Positions 35,488-48,000 of a DNA stretch of 64,000 nucleotides are shown one piece after another. Below the pieces are notes generated by a model. The model worked only from the letters and a program-made list of their open reading frames with translations, had not been told where the DNA came from and ran no database searches. Source of the stretch: CAYQQQ01 sp964420125. GTDB lineage: Bacteria; Actinomycetota; Acidimicrobiia; Acidimicrobiales; Microtrichaceae. A program made the translations under genes and the position numbers. Where the stretch lies: positions 62,001 to 126,000 of the forward strand of contig CAYQQQ010000002.1 of assembly GCA_964420125.1 (NCBI GenBank), in the 5' to 3' direction. Position 1 is the first letter of the stretch. The number at the start of each line of letters is the position of its first letter.

Positions 35488-35931
35488 TCACCCGCCCAAC
35501 TCGCTTGCGGAGCCGATGCGCACCGCCGTCACGTAGTACCCGCCGTCACGGACCGGCTCGACATCGACGTCGATTCCACGTCCCGGTTCCACGAACCGAC
35601 AGGTTGCCACAGGCGAGCCCGGCGCTGCGGGTACGCACGACTGGAAGCTCCGAAGGGCGGCGTCGCCGGTGCTGGCCGCGAAGAGTCGCTCGACAGCCTC
35701 CTCCGTCCCACACCGCAGTGCCGCCGTCACGTCGTCGGCACCCCAGGCCGCCTCCACCGCCCGGGCGGCCTCCTCGGCGGTTGCGCACGGCGTTCGGGGT
35801 CCGGGGGGGACGATGGATGTGGTCGTGGATGCCGTGGTCGTGCTCTCCTCGCGAGCATCCTCCTCACCCGTGCACCCCGTCGCGACGATGGCACCCGCGA
35901 GCAACCAGAGCACAAAGGACCTGAGGTTCAC
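35488..35931 (-). CDS. small lipoprotein
   Basis: The 147-residue lipoprotein has signal peptide NLRSFVLWLLAGAIVATGC (lipobox Cys20) and a Ser/Thr-rich linker (EESTTTASTTTSIVPP). A compact domain of ~100 residues follows with four Cys (TPCAT, LRCG, QSCVP, ATCRF) spaced as two possible disulfides. No family is recognised. The GTG start overlaps the methyltransferase TGA by 4 bp (GTGA) with GGAGG upstream, so the two are coupled. It is the last gene of the unit that begins with the giant secreted protein. Confidence 0.75.
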   Translation of the reverse strand: MNLRSFVLWLLAGAIVATGCTGEEDAREESTTTASTTTSIVPPGPRTPCATAEEAARAVEAAWGADDVTAALRCGTEEAVERLFAASTGDAALRSFQSCVPAAPGSPVATCRFVEPGRGIDVDVEPVRDGGYYVTAVRIGSASELGG

Positions 35932-37052
35932 ACCAGCACCTCCACTTCGAGGCCCGAGGACCGCAACGACGCCGTGATCTCGTCTTCGTACATGGGGTTG
36001 AGCACGATGACGTGTGACACCCCGGCAGCTTCGATCGCCTGAGGTCCGATGACCGGCTGTCCGCTCACCGGCACGTGCTTGCCGTGCTTGCGCGGGTTCA
36101 CGTCGACACCGAGGGCCACACGACGCGCCTCCGGCACCACGTTGAGGAAGGACACTCCCTTGGAGCCGACCCCCCACAGCGCGACCGTCGCTCCTGTCGG
36201 AAGCTCACGCAACCTCTGGTCCCATCGGTCGATCTCCGCGCGACAGCGCTGCGCGAACCCTGAGAAGTCGGTGGTGGAGGGCAACGGTCGGTCGATCACC
36301 GGACCGGGTCTGGCCTCGACCCAGAGGTACTGGTCGCCGAATGATCGTCCGGAATCGACGACCTCGAACCCGCAGCGCTCCAGCAGGTGGGTGAGCCCGA
36401 CCTCGGAGAAGTACCAGCAGTGCTCGTAGATCACGTCCCAGACCGCGGGGGCCTCCACCATGTAGGTGGCGTCGGGAACCTCGAAGTACAGCAGCGGTGA
36501 GCTCTCGGCCACCGAGGACCTCAGTGCGACGAGCAGCTCGTCCGGTGCGTCGACATGCTCGAGCACGTGGCGACAGACCACCAGATCCGCCTCCACCGAG
36601 GTTCCGAAGGGGAAGGGCTCGGCGACGATCTCCCAGTCGCCCACACGTGAGATCACCACTGACGGATCATGACTGGGATCGAAGCCGATGCCCGATGCGC
36701 CCGACTTGGTGCAGCACAGCTCCAGGAAGCTCCCGTCGCCTGGGCCGATCTCCATCATCCGTCCGGACCCCAGGCCGGAGCGCTCCACGACCCTCGTCGC
36801 CAGCTCGTCCACATAGGAGCGAAACCTCGGGGAGAACTCGAGGGAGTTCTCGTACGACGGCGAATACGCGACGAGCTCGGGGACGTGCAGCTTGTTCGCC
36901 ACGAGATCCGTCACCGGATCGTGGACGAGCTCGATGTCACCGGTGCTCGCCGCCACAGCATCCTGTCGAGTCGGCCACAGCACGTTGCAGAACACCGGGA
37001 CGCTGCGGAGGGCGAGCACATGCTCGCCAGAAAGCGCCGAGGCGGAGCTCAT
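35928..37052 (-). CDS. class I SAM-dependent methyltransferase, sugar C-methyltransferase-like
   Basis: The 374-residue protein has a central SAM-binding motif EIGPGDGSFLELC (about 100-112) and VVCRHVLEHV. The C-terminal domain (about 270-374) starts with ALWGVGSKGVSFLNV and includes VIVLNPMYEDEI, as in the Methyltransf_14 domain of NDP-sugar C-methyltransferases. The N-terminal zinc-binding Cys set of that family is reduced (only VPVFCNVLW is visible), so the enzyme is a variant. The ATG overlaps the giant gene's TGA (ATGA). It probably modifies a sugar of the EPS or of the giant protein's glycans. Confidence 0.8.
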   Translation of the reverse strand: MSSASALSGEHVLALRSVPVFCNVLWPTRQDAVAASTGDIELVHDPVTDLVANKLHVPELVAYSPSYENSLEFSPRFRSYVDELATRVVERSGLGSGRMMEIGPGDGSFLELCCTKSGASGIGFDPSHDPSVVISRVGDWEIVAEPFPFGTSVEADLVVCRHVLEHVDAPDELLVALRSSVAESSPLLYFEVPDATYMVEAPAVWDVIYEHCWYFSEVGLTHLLERCGFEVVDSGRSFGDQYLWVEARPGPVIDRPLPSTTDFSGFAQRCRAEIDRWDQRLRELPTGATVALWGVGSKGVSFLNVVPEARRVALGVDVNPRKHGKHVPVSGQPVIGPQAIEAAGVSHVIVLNPMYEDEITASLRSSGLEVEVLV

Positions 37053-40000
37053 GGGCCCGCGGCCAGGTTCTGGAGGATCTCTGGCTCTTCGAGAGCTCGG
37101 TCGTACATCGCGAAGAGGTGGAACGTACCGCTCCAGCCACGTCCGCCCGAGGACACGTTGCCGAGGACGAGCGGTAGGCCGGTGGTCCATGTGGTCAGGA
37201 CGCCGGATCCCGTCCTGGTGTCACGAAGGATCCCGTCGACGTAGAGGCGGGTCGTCCCATCGGCGGAACGGGTGTAGACCACGTGCTGGAGACCAGCAGC
37301 GGCAACGCCGGCAGGGCTCACGGTGGAGCTCGACGCGGAGGTCGAGGTGCGCACTCGGCCCTCGTAGACGGTCCCGTTCTGGAACAGATCAACGTTCCGG
37401 CTCCACGGGTCGGGGGCGATGCTGAAGAGCCGTCCGCCCCACTGGGAGGCCGTCGACGGGGACACCCAGGTCTCGACGGTGAACTCTCCCGTCGTCCCCA
37501 CCGCCGCGCGCACCTTTTCTCCGCCTGCTGCCGAGGTGAGCATCGAGGCGCCATCGACGGAGACACCCCCGGGAACCCACGTGGTTGCACCTGTCATCGC
37601 GAGACCGGCGGGGGCTCCGGCACCTGAGCTGTCGGCCACCGACGAACCAGAACCCTCGTTGAACTCGTAGAGGATCTGGATGCCATCGACCACCCGGGCA
37701 CCGGGTACCGCGACGCTCAGGACCGCGGTGGAACTGGTCACACTGCCCTGCGCGTTCGTCACCACAACGTCGAAGACGGCGCCGTCGTCGGACTCGCTGA
37801 CCGGTTCGGTCACGTACAGGGCGGAGGTGGCACCAGGGATGTCGACACCGTTCCGCCGCCACTGGTAGCTCAGCGGGGCGGTCCCGGTCGCGATCACGCC
37901 GAACGCCGCCGTCTGGCCGCTCGTCACCGCCGCGGACTGCGGGTGGCTGGCGATGCCCGGCGGAACCTCTTCCACGACGCCGTTCGGACCGGCTCCGAAG
38001 TTCTGCAACACATCCTCGGCGGACAGCGCCCTCGAGTAGACGGCCACGAGCTGGAGCTCCCCCAGCCAAGGCCGGTCCCCGGTGGCGACGTTCCCCACGG
38101 TGAGCGGTGCGGTGGAAGCCCAGTTCGACAGCGCGCCTCCGGCAACCCCGGTCGCGACCTGGACTCCGTCGACGTAGACGCGGTAGGTCCCCCCGGGGTC
38201 CCGGACCAGGACCACGTGCTGGAGCGCCGAGCTCGCCGTGCCGGCAGGAGTGTCGAAGGAGTGGGAGGAGTTGGTCGTGGTCCTGACCCTCGCAGTCCAC
38301 CGAGTGCCGCTCTGTGTCAGCTCGATGTTCCGGCTGTAGGGATCCGGGGCGATGCTCACGATCCGCGCCGGCCCGCCCTGGGTGGTGTTAGCCGGCTGCA
38401 CCCAGGCCTCGACCGTCACCGCACCCGTCGCCGCGACCGCGTTGTTGATCCGAGATGTACCGCTCGACGCGACCAGCGACGTCGGCGCGTCGATCCGGAG
38501 ACCGGTGCCGGTCCACGTGACGTTGCCGGGCTGCGTGATCGTGAGGTCGACCGCCTGACCGGCCCCGGAGACGTCGGCCACCGTGGCTCCGGCACCCTCC
38601 GAGAAGGGATAGAGGGCGACGAGTCCCTCAGCCACCCGTGCGCCGGCCTCCACCACGGTCAAGACCGCGGCAGCGCTGGTCGCCGACCCCTCGCCGTTGG
38701 TGACCACGACATCGAAGGACGCACCGTCATCGCCGATCTGCACCGCCTCGATGGTGTAGCTGGCCCCGGTGGCGCCAGGGATGTCGACACCGTCGCGACG
38801 CCATTGGTAGGTCAGAGGCGCCGAGCCGCCGGCACTCACTCCGAAGGTGGCGGTCTGACCCTCGATCGCGGTGGCCGACACCGGGTCGGCGGTGATGGAC
38901 GGGGGAAGCGCGTCCATCGTGGCGTGCTGACCCGCCGAGCGGTTCTGCCCGACCTCAGCGGCGCTCAGCGCCCGTGAGTAGATGGCGACCATGTGGAGGG
39001 TGCCGAGCCAAGGCCGGTTGCCCGTGGCCACGTTGGCCAGCGTGAGAGGAGCCGAGCTGACCCAGGTGGAGGTGTTGCCGCTGGCCGTACCGCTGGCCCT
39101 CTGGACTCCGTCGACGTAGATGACGTAGCTGCCGCCCGCCGCCCGCGTCATCACGACGTGATGCAGCGCGGTCGTCGCCGTACCGGCTTGGGTGCTGAGC
39201 GAGTTGGTCGCATCGCTGGTCGTCCGCATCCGGGCGGTCCACTTGTTCTGGCTCTGGGTGAGCTCGGCGTTCCTGGAGAACGGATCCGGTGCGAGGCTGA
39301 CCAACCGTGATGGACCGTCCTGCGTGGTGTTCGCGGCCTCGACCCACGCCTCGATGGTCAGCTCTCCGGACGCCGCGACCGCGGCGTTGACACGACCGGC
39401 ACCGGTTGACACGAGGCTCGTCGACTGGTTGATGGTGAGTCCGCTCGCCGTCCACGACGTCGCTGCCGGGTTCGCAACGGTGAGATCGACCGGAGCTCCG
39501 GCACCCGAGGTGTCGTGCACGGTGCTGCCGGTGCCCTCTTCGAAGTCGAAGAAGGCCACCACGCCCTCGTTCGACCGAGGTGGCGTGGCCTGGACCGTCA
39601 GCACGGCGGGAGTGCTCGTCATCGACCCGACCGGGTTGGTGACGACCACGTCGAAGACGGCACCGTCGTCGTCCAGGGACGTCTCGGCGAGCGTCAGCGT
39701 CGACGATGTCGCGCCCACGAGGTCCGAGCCGTCACGGCGCCACTGGTAGGACAGCGGCGCCGTGCCCTGGGCGACCACCGTGAAGACGGCGGGCTGGTGC
39801 TCCACCACGGTGCGGTTGGTCGGCGGGGTGACGATGGACGGCGGCACCGGGGCGGGAGCGACCTCGACCGTCACGTCATCGCTCGATGATGACGCACCGT
39901 CGCTGGCGCTGAGTCGCAGCACGTAGGTGCCCGGCGCCCCGAAGGTGGCCGTGGTCGACACCGAGAGCGGGTCGGCGAAGGTCACCGCACCGGGCCCGCT

Positions 40001-42055
40001 GGCCTTGGACCAGCCGACCGTGACGGTGCCGGGCACCTCCGGCAACCCGTCGTCGCTGACGGACCCCGCCAGTGACACCGCCCCGGGGATCTGCACGGCT
40101 CCGTCGGCCCCGGCCGACACGATCGGCGCGGTGTTGTTGCTGGAGGAAGGAGCGGCTCCCACGAGGTAGTTCTGCTCCACCTCCCCGGCATCGAGCGCAC
40201 GGTTGTAGAAGGCGACCAGATGGAGCTCCCCGAGCCACGAGCGCGTGCCGTCGGTGACGTTGCCGAGCGTGAGGCGGAGCGCCTCATCCCAGTTCGTCAG
40301 GGATCCAGAGAAGGTGACGGGGCTCTGGCCGGTCCCGTTGAGATAGACACGGGCTTCTCCGGCGGCAGTCCTGGTCAGCACGACGTGTTGGAGCCCCGTC
40401 GTCGCCCCGGACACCGAGGCGAGGTGGCCTCCGTTGGTGGAGGTCCGAAGGCGTCCCGAGTACGTGCCTGCGCTCTGCATGAGCTCGATGTTGCGGACGT
40501 TCGCATTGCTGCTCAACGCCACCATCCGGCCGGTCCACTGGCTGACGTTCGCCGGCTTCACCCAGGCCTCGACCGTCACGGCGCCGGTGGCCTTCGCCTG
40601 CTGGATGATCTTGGACGCGGCGCCAGGGCTGCTCACGGCCGTGCTGGCGTTCAGCCTCAACCCACCGGGCACCCAGGTGACATCACCCGGTTCCTCCACC
40701 ACCAGGTCCAGCGGGTCGGAGTACCCCGCGGTGTCCCGGACCTGTGTGCCCTCACCCTCGTCGAGCTGGTAGAAGGCGATGCTGCCGTCGAGCACACGGC
40801 CACCCCCGCGAACCGTGAGAGAGACGGGCTCCGTGGTGATCACGTCCAGCTCGTTCGACACCCGAACCGAGTACGTCGTCGCGTCGTCGGCGAGCACCGC
40901 CGGAGGTGGCGAGTAGGTCGCCTGGGTCGCCCCTGGGATCTCCACGCCGTCCTTCAACCACTGGAACTCCAGGTAGGTGCCCGAGGCGATCACGGAGAAG
41001 GTGCCGCGCTGGCCGATGGTGAGGGACACCGGCTGCGGAGCGACGATGATCCCGGGGGCGACGGGAGCGGGCCGGACCTCGATGCTCACGGTGTCCTCGG
41101 TGTACTTGGCACCGTCGGTCGCAGCGAGGCGGAGCACGTAGGTGCCCACGGTGGTGAACGTGACGTCGGTCGTCGGGGAGGTGGGATCGTCGAACGTCAC
41201 CGGTCCGACCCCGGACACGACGCTCCACTGGCTCGTCACCGCACCGGGGGGGATCGGACGGCCGTCGTCGGCGACCGCTCCCTGCAAGGGCACCGGATCC
41301 GGCAACCGAACGATCTGGTCCACTCCTGCGTCTACCGACGGCCGGCTGTTGGAACCGGGGAGCAGGGTCGGGCCGTGGTCGAGGTTGGTGGCCACCTCGG
41401 CGGCTGAGAGCGCCTGGTCGTAGATCGCCACGAGGTGGAGCTCGCCCAGCCACGGTCGGCTGCCATCGGGTTCGTTGCCGAGAGAGAGACCGAAGGTCGG
41501 GTCCCAGTTCGAGAGGTCTCCCAGGCTCGCGCCCGTTGCCGCGAGGTTCCCGTCGACGTAGATCTTGGTGGTCCCGACGGCGTCACGGGTGAAGACCACG
41601 TGCTGCATGCTGAGCGACACCTCACCGGAGGCGGTCGCCAGACCGGGCGTGCCGTTGGTGTTGGTCGTGGTGGTGCGCAAGCGGGCGGTGTACTGCGAGC
41701 CAGTGCTCACCGACGACTCCCCCTGGCCCAGAGTGACGTCGCGAGCGGTGGGGCCGGTCGAGATCGTCGCGATCCGGGCCGGCCCGAACTGCGTGGTGTT
41801 CGAAGGACGAACCCACGCCTCGACCGTGACCTCCCCGCTGGCCGCCACGGCGTCGTTCACCTTGGCGATGGGACCATCCGAGACGATGCGAGTCGGCTCC
41901 TCCAAGTCGAGCCCGCCGCCGGTGACCCACCGGTAGTCGTCGGTCTCCGACGCCACGACGGACAGATCAGCCGGCGAACCGACCTCCGAGAGGTCGTGGA
42001 CCACCTCGCCGGCGCCCTCCTGGAAGTCGTAGAGGACCAGAGCGCCCTGCACGCG
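37049..42055 (-). repeat. five LamG modules within the giant gene
   Basis: Each module of ~650 bp opens with a (L/I)xFYxFxEGxG-type motif and ends with PWLGxLHLVAxYxRALSAxEV. Approximate starts on the minus strand are 42055, 40795, 39575, 38645 and 37700. Modules 3-5 are spaced about 0.95 kb apart with one Ig-like domain between; modules 1-3 are spaced about 1.25 kb with a PKD plus an Ig-like domain. The sequence similarity indicates expansion by internal duplication. Confidence 0.8.
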
Positions 42056-45000
42056 ATCGTCGACCGCGGTCAACGTCACGTTGTCGATGCTCTGGGACTC
42101 GCCGTCATCTCCGGCAAGTCGCAGCACGTAGATTCCCGGCTGGTCGACGGTGACGTTCGTCGCCACGGAGCCGGGATCGTCGAACATTGCCGTGCCGGGA
42201 CCACTCACCTTCGTCCAGGTCGTCTGGAGCGGATCGGGCAGTCCGTCGTCGGAGGCGGACCCGCCCAACCACACCTCCTCTCCGGTGATCGCCTGCTTGT
42301 CGGTTCCTGCCCTGACCACAGGTGCACTGGGGTTCGGGGTCACCTCCACCTTCACCGTGTCCTGAGACGTGCTCACACCATCGGTGGCGGAGAGCTGGAA
42401 GTGGTAGGTGCCGGGAACAGGGAAGGTGGTCGTGGTGTCCTCGGCGCCCGGATCGGCGATCTGGGCGGACGCCGGCCCTGCGAGCTGCGACCAGGTGACC
42501 GACGGCGCCGGGAGCTCGTCGGTCACGGTGCCATCCAGGGTGGCACCGTCAGGAAGCGTGACCGCCTGATCCGCACCGGCGTCCACGACGGGCGCGACGT
42601 CGGGCGTCGGGCCGCCGTCCTCGGCGGCGATGGGCGCGGACGTGTCGAAGAAGTAGTCGAACGAGCCGGTGAACTGCTGCGTCGCGCTCGCCGGCGTGGC
42701 CGTGCTCGCGCTGTGGAGCCCGACGGCGGTCACCTGCATGCCGTAGGTGAACTGACCGGCTTGGTTCCACACCGACCCGTCCGGTGACCACCGGAGTGTC
42801 CACGTGTCGCCGACACGGGAAAGTCGAAGCCACACCGATGACCCCGTGGGTTGGATGCCGACGTTCAGCCGCGCCGTCCCGGTCCCTCCCGAGACGGACC
42901 CGGCGAAGAGGCGCAGGCTGCTGCCGGTCGAGTAGACGTCGGCACGGATGAACGTGCTGGCACTCTGCTGGACCACCAGCCCCTCGAACTGGATGGCGCT
43001 GGCCGGCAGCACGTCGATCTTGGTCTCGATCTCGAAGTCGGTGTCCGCCGCCGCCTGGACCAGACGAGGCGCGCTGAGCGCTCCCGTCCACAGGTCGGAC
43101 GGCGAGCCGGACGGAACGGACATCCTGGCGTTCGTGCCATCGGTCCAGACCTGCTGCGACCCGCGGGGTCTGATCGCGGTCCACAGCGACGTGTCCACTG
43201 CGCCGTCGTGGAAGTCGTCGGAGGTGATCCCCGCCGAGGAGATGGAGAAGGCCTTCGTCGCTGTCGACGAGACATCTTCCGCGGTCACGGCCACGGCCCG
43301 AACTTCGGCGGTGGCTGTCAGGTCGAAGGGCCCCGTGTAGATCGGGGACTCCGAGGTGGGCTCGGTGCCGTCCAACGTGTAGTGGACCGCCGCGCCGGCG
43401 ACGGGTGAGCTGATCGAGACCTCGACCGGAGCCCCGAAGTTGCCCCCGCCGGGTGAGATCACCGGCGTCGCCGCTGCGTTGATCGGCCGGACCGACACGT
43501 CGCCGAAGGTCGCATCCACATGATGGGCGACCAGGAGCGCGGAACCCCGTTGCATGCTGTCGGGTGGCGCATCGTAGGTGAGGGTGCGGCCGGTGGACGG
43601 GGACTGCCCGTCCTTCCACACGCTCAGGGTGTAGCGGATGGAGCCGTCGACCGTCTCCACTCGCATCTTGTACCAGTAGGTGTTGCCCGGTTGGACCCTG
43701 AAGCCCGAGCTGTCGGACACCGCGGTGTTCCCCGCCCCGTTGGTGAGGCTGAGTCGCTCGGTGCCGTCGGGGTCCCATCGGTACCAGCCGATCGAGCCGA
43801 GCGGTTCGAACCCCCAGTTCGGCTGGCGGTCGTCCCACTTGTAGTGGCCGTCCCACCGCATGAGCAGACCGAGCCCGGGTCCGTAGCTCGGCGCGTCGTA
43901 CCCGGAGTAGTCCACGCTGTGGAGCGTGACGGGGACGGTCACCTCGTAGTCGGTCCACTCCATGTCCCCAATCGCCACCAGACGGTCGTAGCCGGGCTCG
44001 GAGGTCCTGAGGCCCTGGGGCGTCAGTTCCCACGCCCCGTCGACGGGTTGCGCGACGTCGGCGATGTCGCTGACACCGGCCCAGGTCACGTCGTAGGTGG
44101 TCGGCCAGATCTGACGCGGGTGGGCCGTGAGGCTGAGGGACTTCAGGGTGACGGTGCCGAGCTCGTCGACGACCCGGAAGTCGACCTGGTTCGCTCCGAC
44201 GGACAGGTCCGAGTTGGGGATGTCCGCGTTGAAGTCGCCATCGGAGACGAGACGGCGGTCGTCGGCACCCACGGTCAGCGGACGCCAGTCCTCGGCGCCG
44301 TTGACGCGGTAGCTGAGCTCGGCCACCCCGTCCGGATCCGACACGTTCCCCAGGACGTTGAACCAGCGTTGCGGGTTGCCGTTCGTCCATGCGTCCTGCT
44401 CGTCGCCCTGGAAGAGCTCGATCTCGGTGGCGCCCGCCCCCTCCTCGAGGGTCGTCACCGACAGGTCGATCGGGTCCGCCTCGTTGCCGGCGACGTCCCT
44501 CGCTCGGACGCGCAGCTCGTAGTCCTGCGACGCGTCGAGGCCCGGCACCACGATCCGGTGCCGATACGAGAGCGGGCCGGCTGCGGTGGTGCCCAGCTCG
44601 TAGCCGCTGGTCTCGCCGTACTGGACGCGCCCGTGGGCCAGCTCGTCGGTGGTCCACTCCACGACCACCGCGGTCTCGCTCGGGGACACGTCGGGAGGAC
44701 TGGACACCGGAGCCACCCCGTCGGCCACGGCGTCCTCCGGAACGATCGGATCGTCGAGGTTGAAGAAGTAGTCGAGGGCTCCCGTCGTCGGTGGCGAGCT
44801 CGCGGGATCCTCGACGTCGTGGTTCGCCACGAAGGCGCCCACCGAGGTCACCGACATCGGGAAGGAGAACGTCCCCGCCGACTGCCAGGTCGTGCCCTCC
44901 GCCGACCACAGCACCTGGAACTGGTCACCGGTGCGGATCACGCGGAGGTACTGACCGGAGGCGTAGATCGGTGAGTTGAAGACGTTGGTGGCGACGCCGT

Positions 45001-48000
45001 TGACGTAGCTGGCTGCGAACACGCGCTGGGGACCGCCCATCCAGGCCGGGTTGCCGTGGAGGAAGTCGATCCGGAGGAGCTTCTGCGGGTTCTCCTGGAT
45101 GACGAGGCCCTGCATCTGGTACGGCGTCGTGACAGCCGTGTTCCACTTCGCCTCGATGGCGAAGTCCTCGTCCCGAACGGTCTGGAGCATCCGGGGAGCC
45201 AGGTTGGCGTTGGTCCACAGATCGTGGCTCCCGCCGGTGGGCACGTCGATCACGGCGTGCGTGCCATCCATCTCGAGGCTGGCATCGCCCACGGGATCCT
45301 CGAAGGTCCACACGGAGGGATCGAGCACACCCTCGTTGAAGTCGTCCGAGACGACGGACCTCGCCGGGGTGGGGTAGACGGTGTTGGAGGGCGCCGATGC
45401 CGGACCCGAGCCGAGTGCGTTCGCAGCCACCACGGTGAAGGTGTAAGGCTGACCGTTCATCAGACCGGGTACGTCGACGGTCGTCGTGGACGCTGCCACC
45501 GGCACCGTGGCACCCCCGGGCTCGGCAACCACCGTGTAGCCGGTGACGGGAGAACCTCCGTCGTAAGGAGGGGTCCAGCTCACGGTCGCCTTCTCGTCAC
45601 CGGCGGCGGCGATGACCCCGCTCGGCGCCAGGGGGGTGACCGGACCGCTGATCTTCTCCGGAATCCCCGTTGCGACCACGAGGTCCCGGTAGGCGGCGCG
45701 GATCTCCGCCGAGGTCGTGGCGTAGTCCCGGCTGTCGGTGAGGCCGAACGAGAACCGCTTGGAGGAGCCGTGGAGCGAGGGGACGAGACCGTTGCGGCCA
45801 AGGCCGAACACGGTCATCGCCGAACCGTTCTGATACTGGGTCGTGTAGCTGTCGACGATGTTGTCGTCCTCGTGGCCCGCCATGAAGAACGAGCGGTTCA
45901 ACGTGCCGTCGGCGAAGTAGGCCCACTCCTCTCCGGGTAGGTCACCCGTCCAGCTCTGGGAGAGGAGGCTCTGGACCCCGTTGGAGCGAACGACGTAGTC
46001 GGAGGTCGGAGAGAGCGTCCCTCCGGGGGTTCCCTCGTACTGGAACCAGTAGTTGTGATCCGTCGAGGTGACGCTCACCTGGGTGTAGGTGGGATAGAAG
46101 TCCCAGGTCGCCTTCCACTTGTTGTCGACTGTCTTGTGATTGACCGTGACCTTGAGCGGACCCTGGTTGGCGATCGAGCTCGTGCCGTTGGGGTAGCCGG
46201 GATGGAAGGCGCCCTCCGGGTACACCGCGTTCGGCACACCGCGGAAGGCGCCATCGGAGCCACCGGTCGGCGCGTAGGAGAGCCAGTCGCGCCCGTCCGA
46301 GTCCACAAGGCTGGAGAGTCCGCCGCCCTTCTTGTGGAAGTAGTACGTGCCGGACTGGGTGGCGACTCGGTAGCTCTCCTGGCCTTCGTCGACGACGTTG
46401 TCGGTGAGTGCGACCAGCGGAGAGATCTGGCTGTACGCGGGTCGGCTCTGACCGGTCAGCCCGAAGTAGACGTGGTAGCGGCGTGCGCTGTTGGCCGGCG
46501 TCGTGCCCTCCATGAGGACCGTGACGAATCCGTTCACGTTGGTCTGGGAGTTGAAGCCGGCGCCGCGATCGAACTGCCAGGCCACATCGTCGTCGATCAC
46601 CGAACCCGCTTGGTCGACCTCCACCACGCGCAGCGTCAGGAGGTCGACGACGCCGCTGTCCCCGAAGCGCGCCACATGGTTGCTGAGGTTGACCGGGATC
46701 TCCTCCACCATGTCGGTGCGCGCCACGTCCGCCGAGTTGATCTCCACCTGCAGGCGGTACGGCCAGCGCGCATCCCACCAACCGGGCGTCCCCACCACCG
46801 TCAGCTCGGCCTGCTGGCTGGTCACCGAGCCTGCGCCGTTGGAGACGACGACCCGGTACTCGGAACCGTCGTCGGCGCCGAACACCGCAGGCGTCGTGTA
46901 GCTGGCGCTCGTCGCGCCGGGGATGTCGACGCCGTCGCGCTGCCACCGGTAGTGCAGACCGGTTCCGGTCGCCCCGACCGAGAACGTGGCCGCGGAGCGC
47001 TCCGGCGTGGTCACGCCGAGCGGCTGGGAGGAGATCACCGGCGGGGCCACCGCAGCAGGGTTGCGGCGGAGCACCACCATCGGACCGGGACGCTCGATGA
47101 ACTGCCCGAAGAAGATCTCCGACTCGTTGTACTCGTAGTTGACCAGGTTGACGCCTTCCCCGACCTGGCCGAGGGGGACCTCCCTGACCGAGAGCGTCCA
47201 CCAGTCCTGGCCCTGCTCGAACGCCTTGAAGCGCGAGTTGCCGTTCAGGCGGATGTAGGGGTTGTTCCAGTACTGCCCCACGAGGAGCACCGAGGTGACC
47301 CCGGTCATGTCGGGAAGCTCGATCTCCCGCGACACGGACAAGGGGTCGGTCCCGCCGTGGTACAGCGCCGCGTCCTCGAAGTCGGCCACACGGTAGGCCT
47401 CCACCGACACCGAGCGCTGCAGATCGAACGGAGCGGAGACCCCTCCCGCCGCCTCACGGACGTTGCCGCTGTTGTCGACGACTCGCGCCTTGAACTTCAC
47501 ATCCTCCTGGTTCGGCACGTGCGCGAGATCCCAGGTCGCCGAGTAGGGCGCGGTGGTGTCGGTGCCAGGATGGTTGATCGTGCCCCCGCTCGCCTTCGCC
47601 GCAGTGCCTCCCGGGTTCCAGTTGTTGCGGTTCAGCGCCTGCCAATCCAGGGTCTCGCCGTCGACGTCCATGTCGTAGCCGTCGTAGTAGGCGTGGAACT
47701 CCACGAACGCCACGTCACCGCCGGCGGCGTCGGCGGTGAAGGTGAGCTGGTCGCCGTCGACCTGCAGCGCCCCCCCCGTCGAGGGATCGAACGTGCCGTT
47801 GTCGGCGACGACCGAGGTCAGGGAGCCGGTGGGAGGCGTGACGTCGCTGCCCGGGCCAGGGAGCAGAGGGTGCGTGCCGTCGTGGTAGATGCGCACGGCC
47901 ACGTCGTGCACGTGGTAGAGCCCCTCCGTCACGGCGAAGGTGATCGAGTTCGAGCCTTGTCGCAACTCGGCCAGCGGGATCTCCACCACGTAGGGCGACC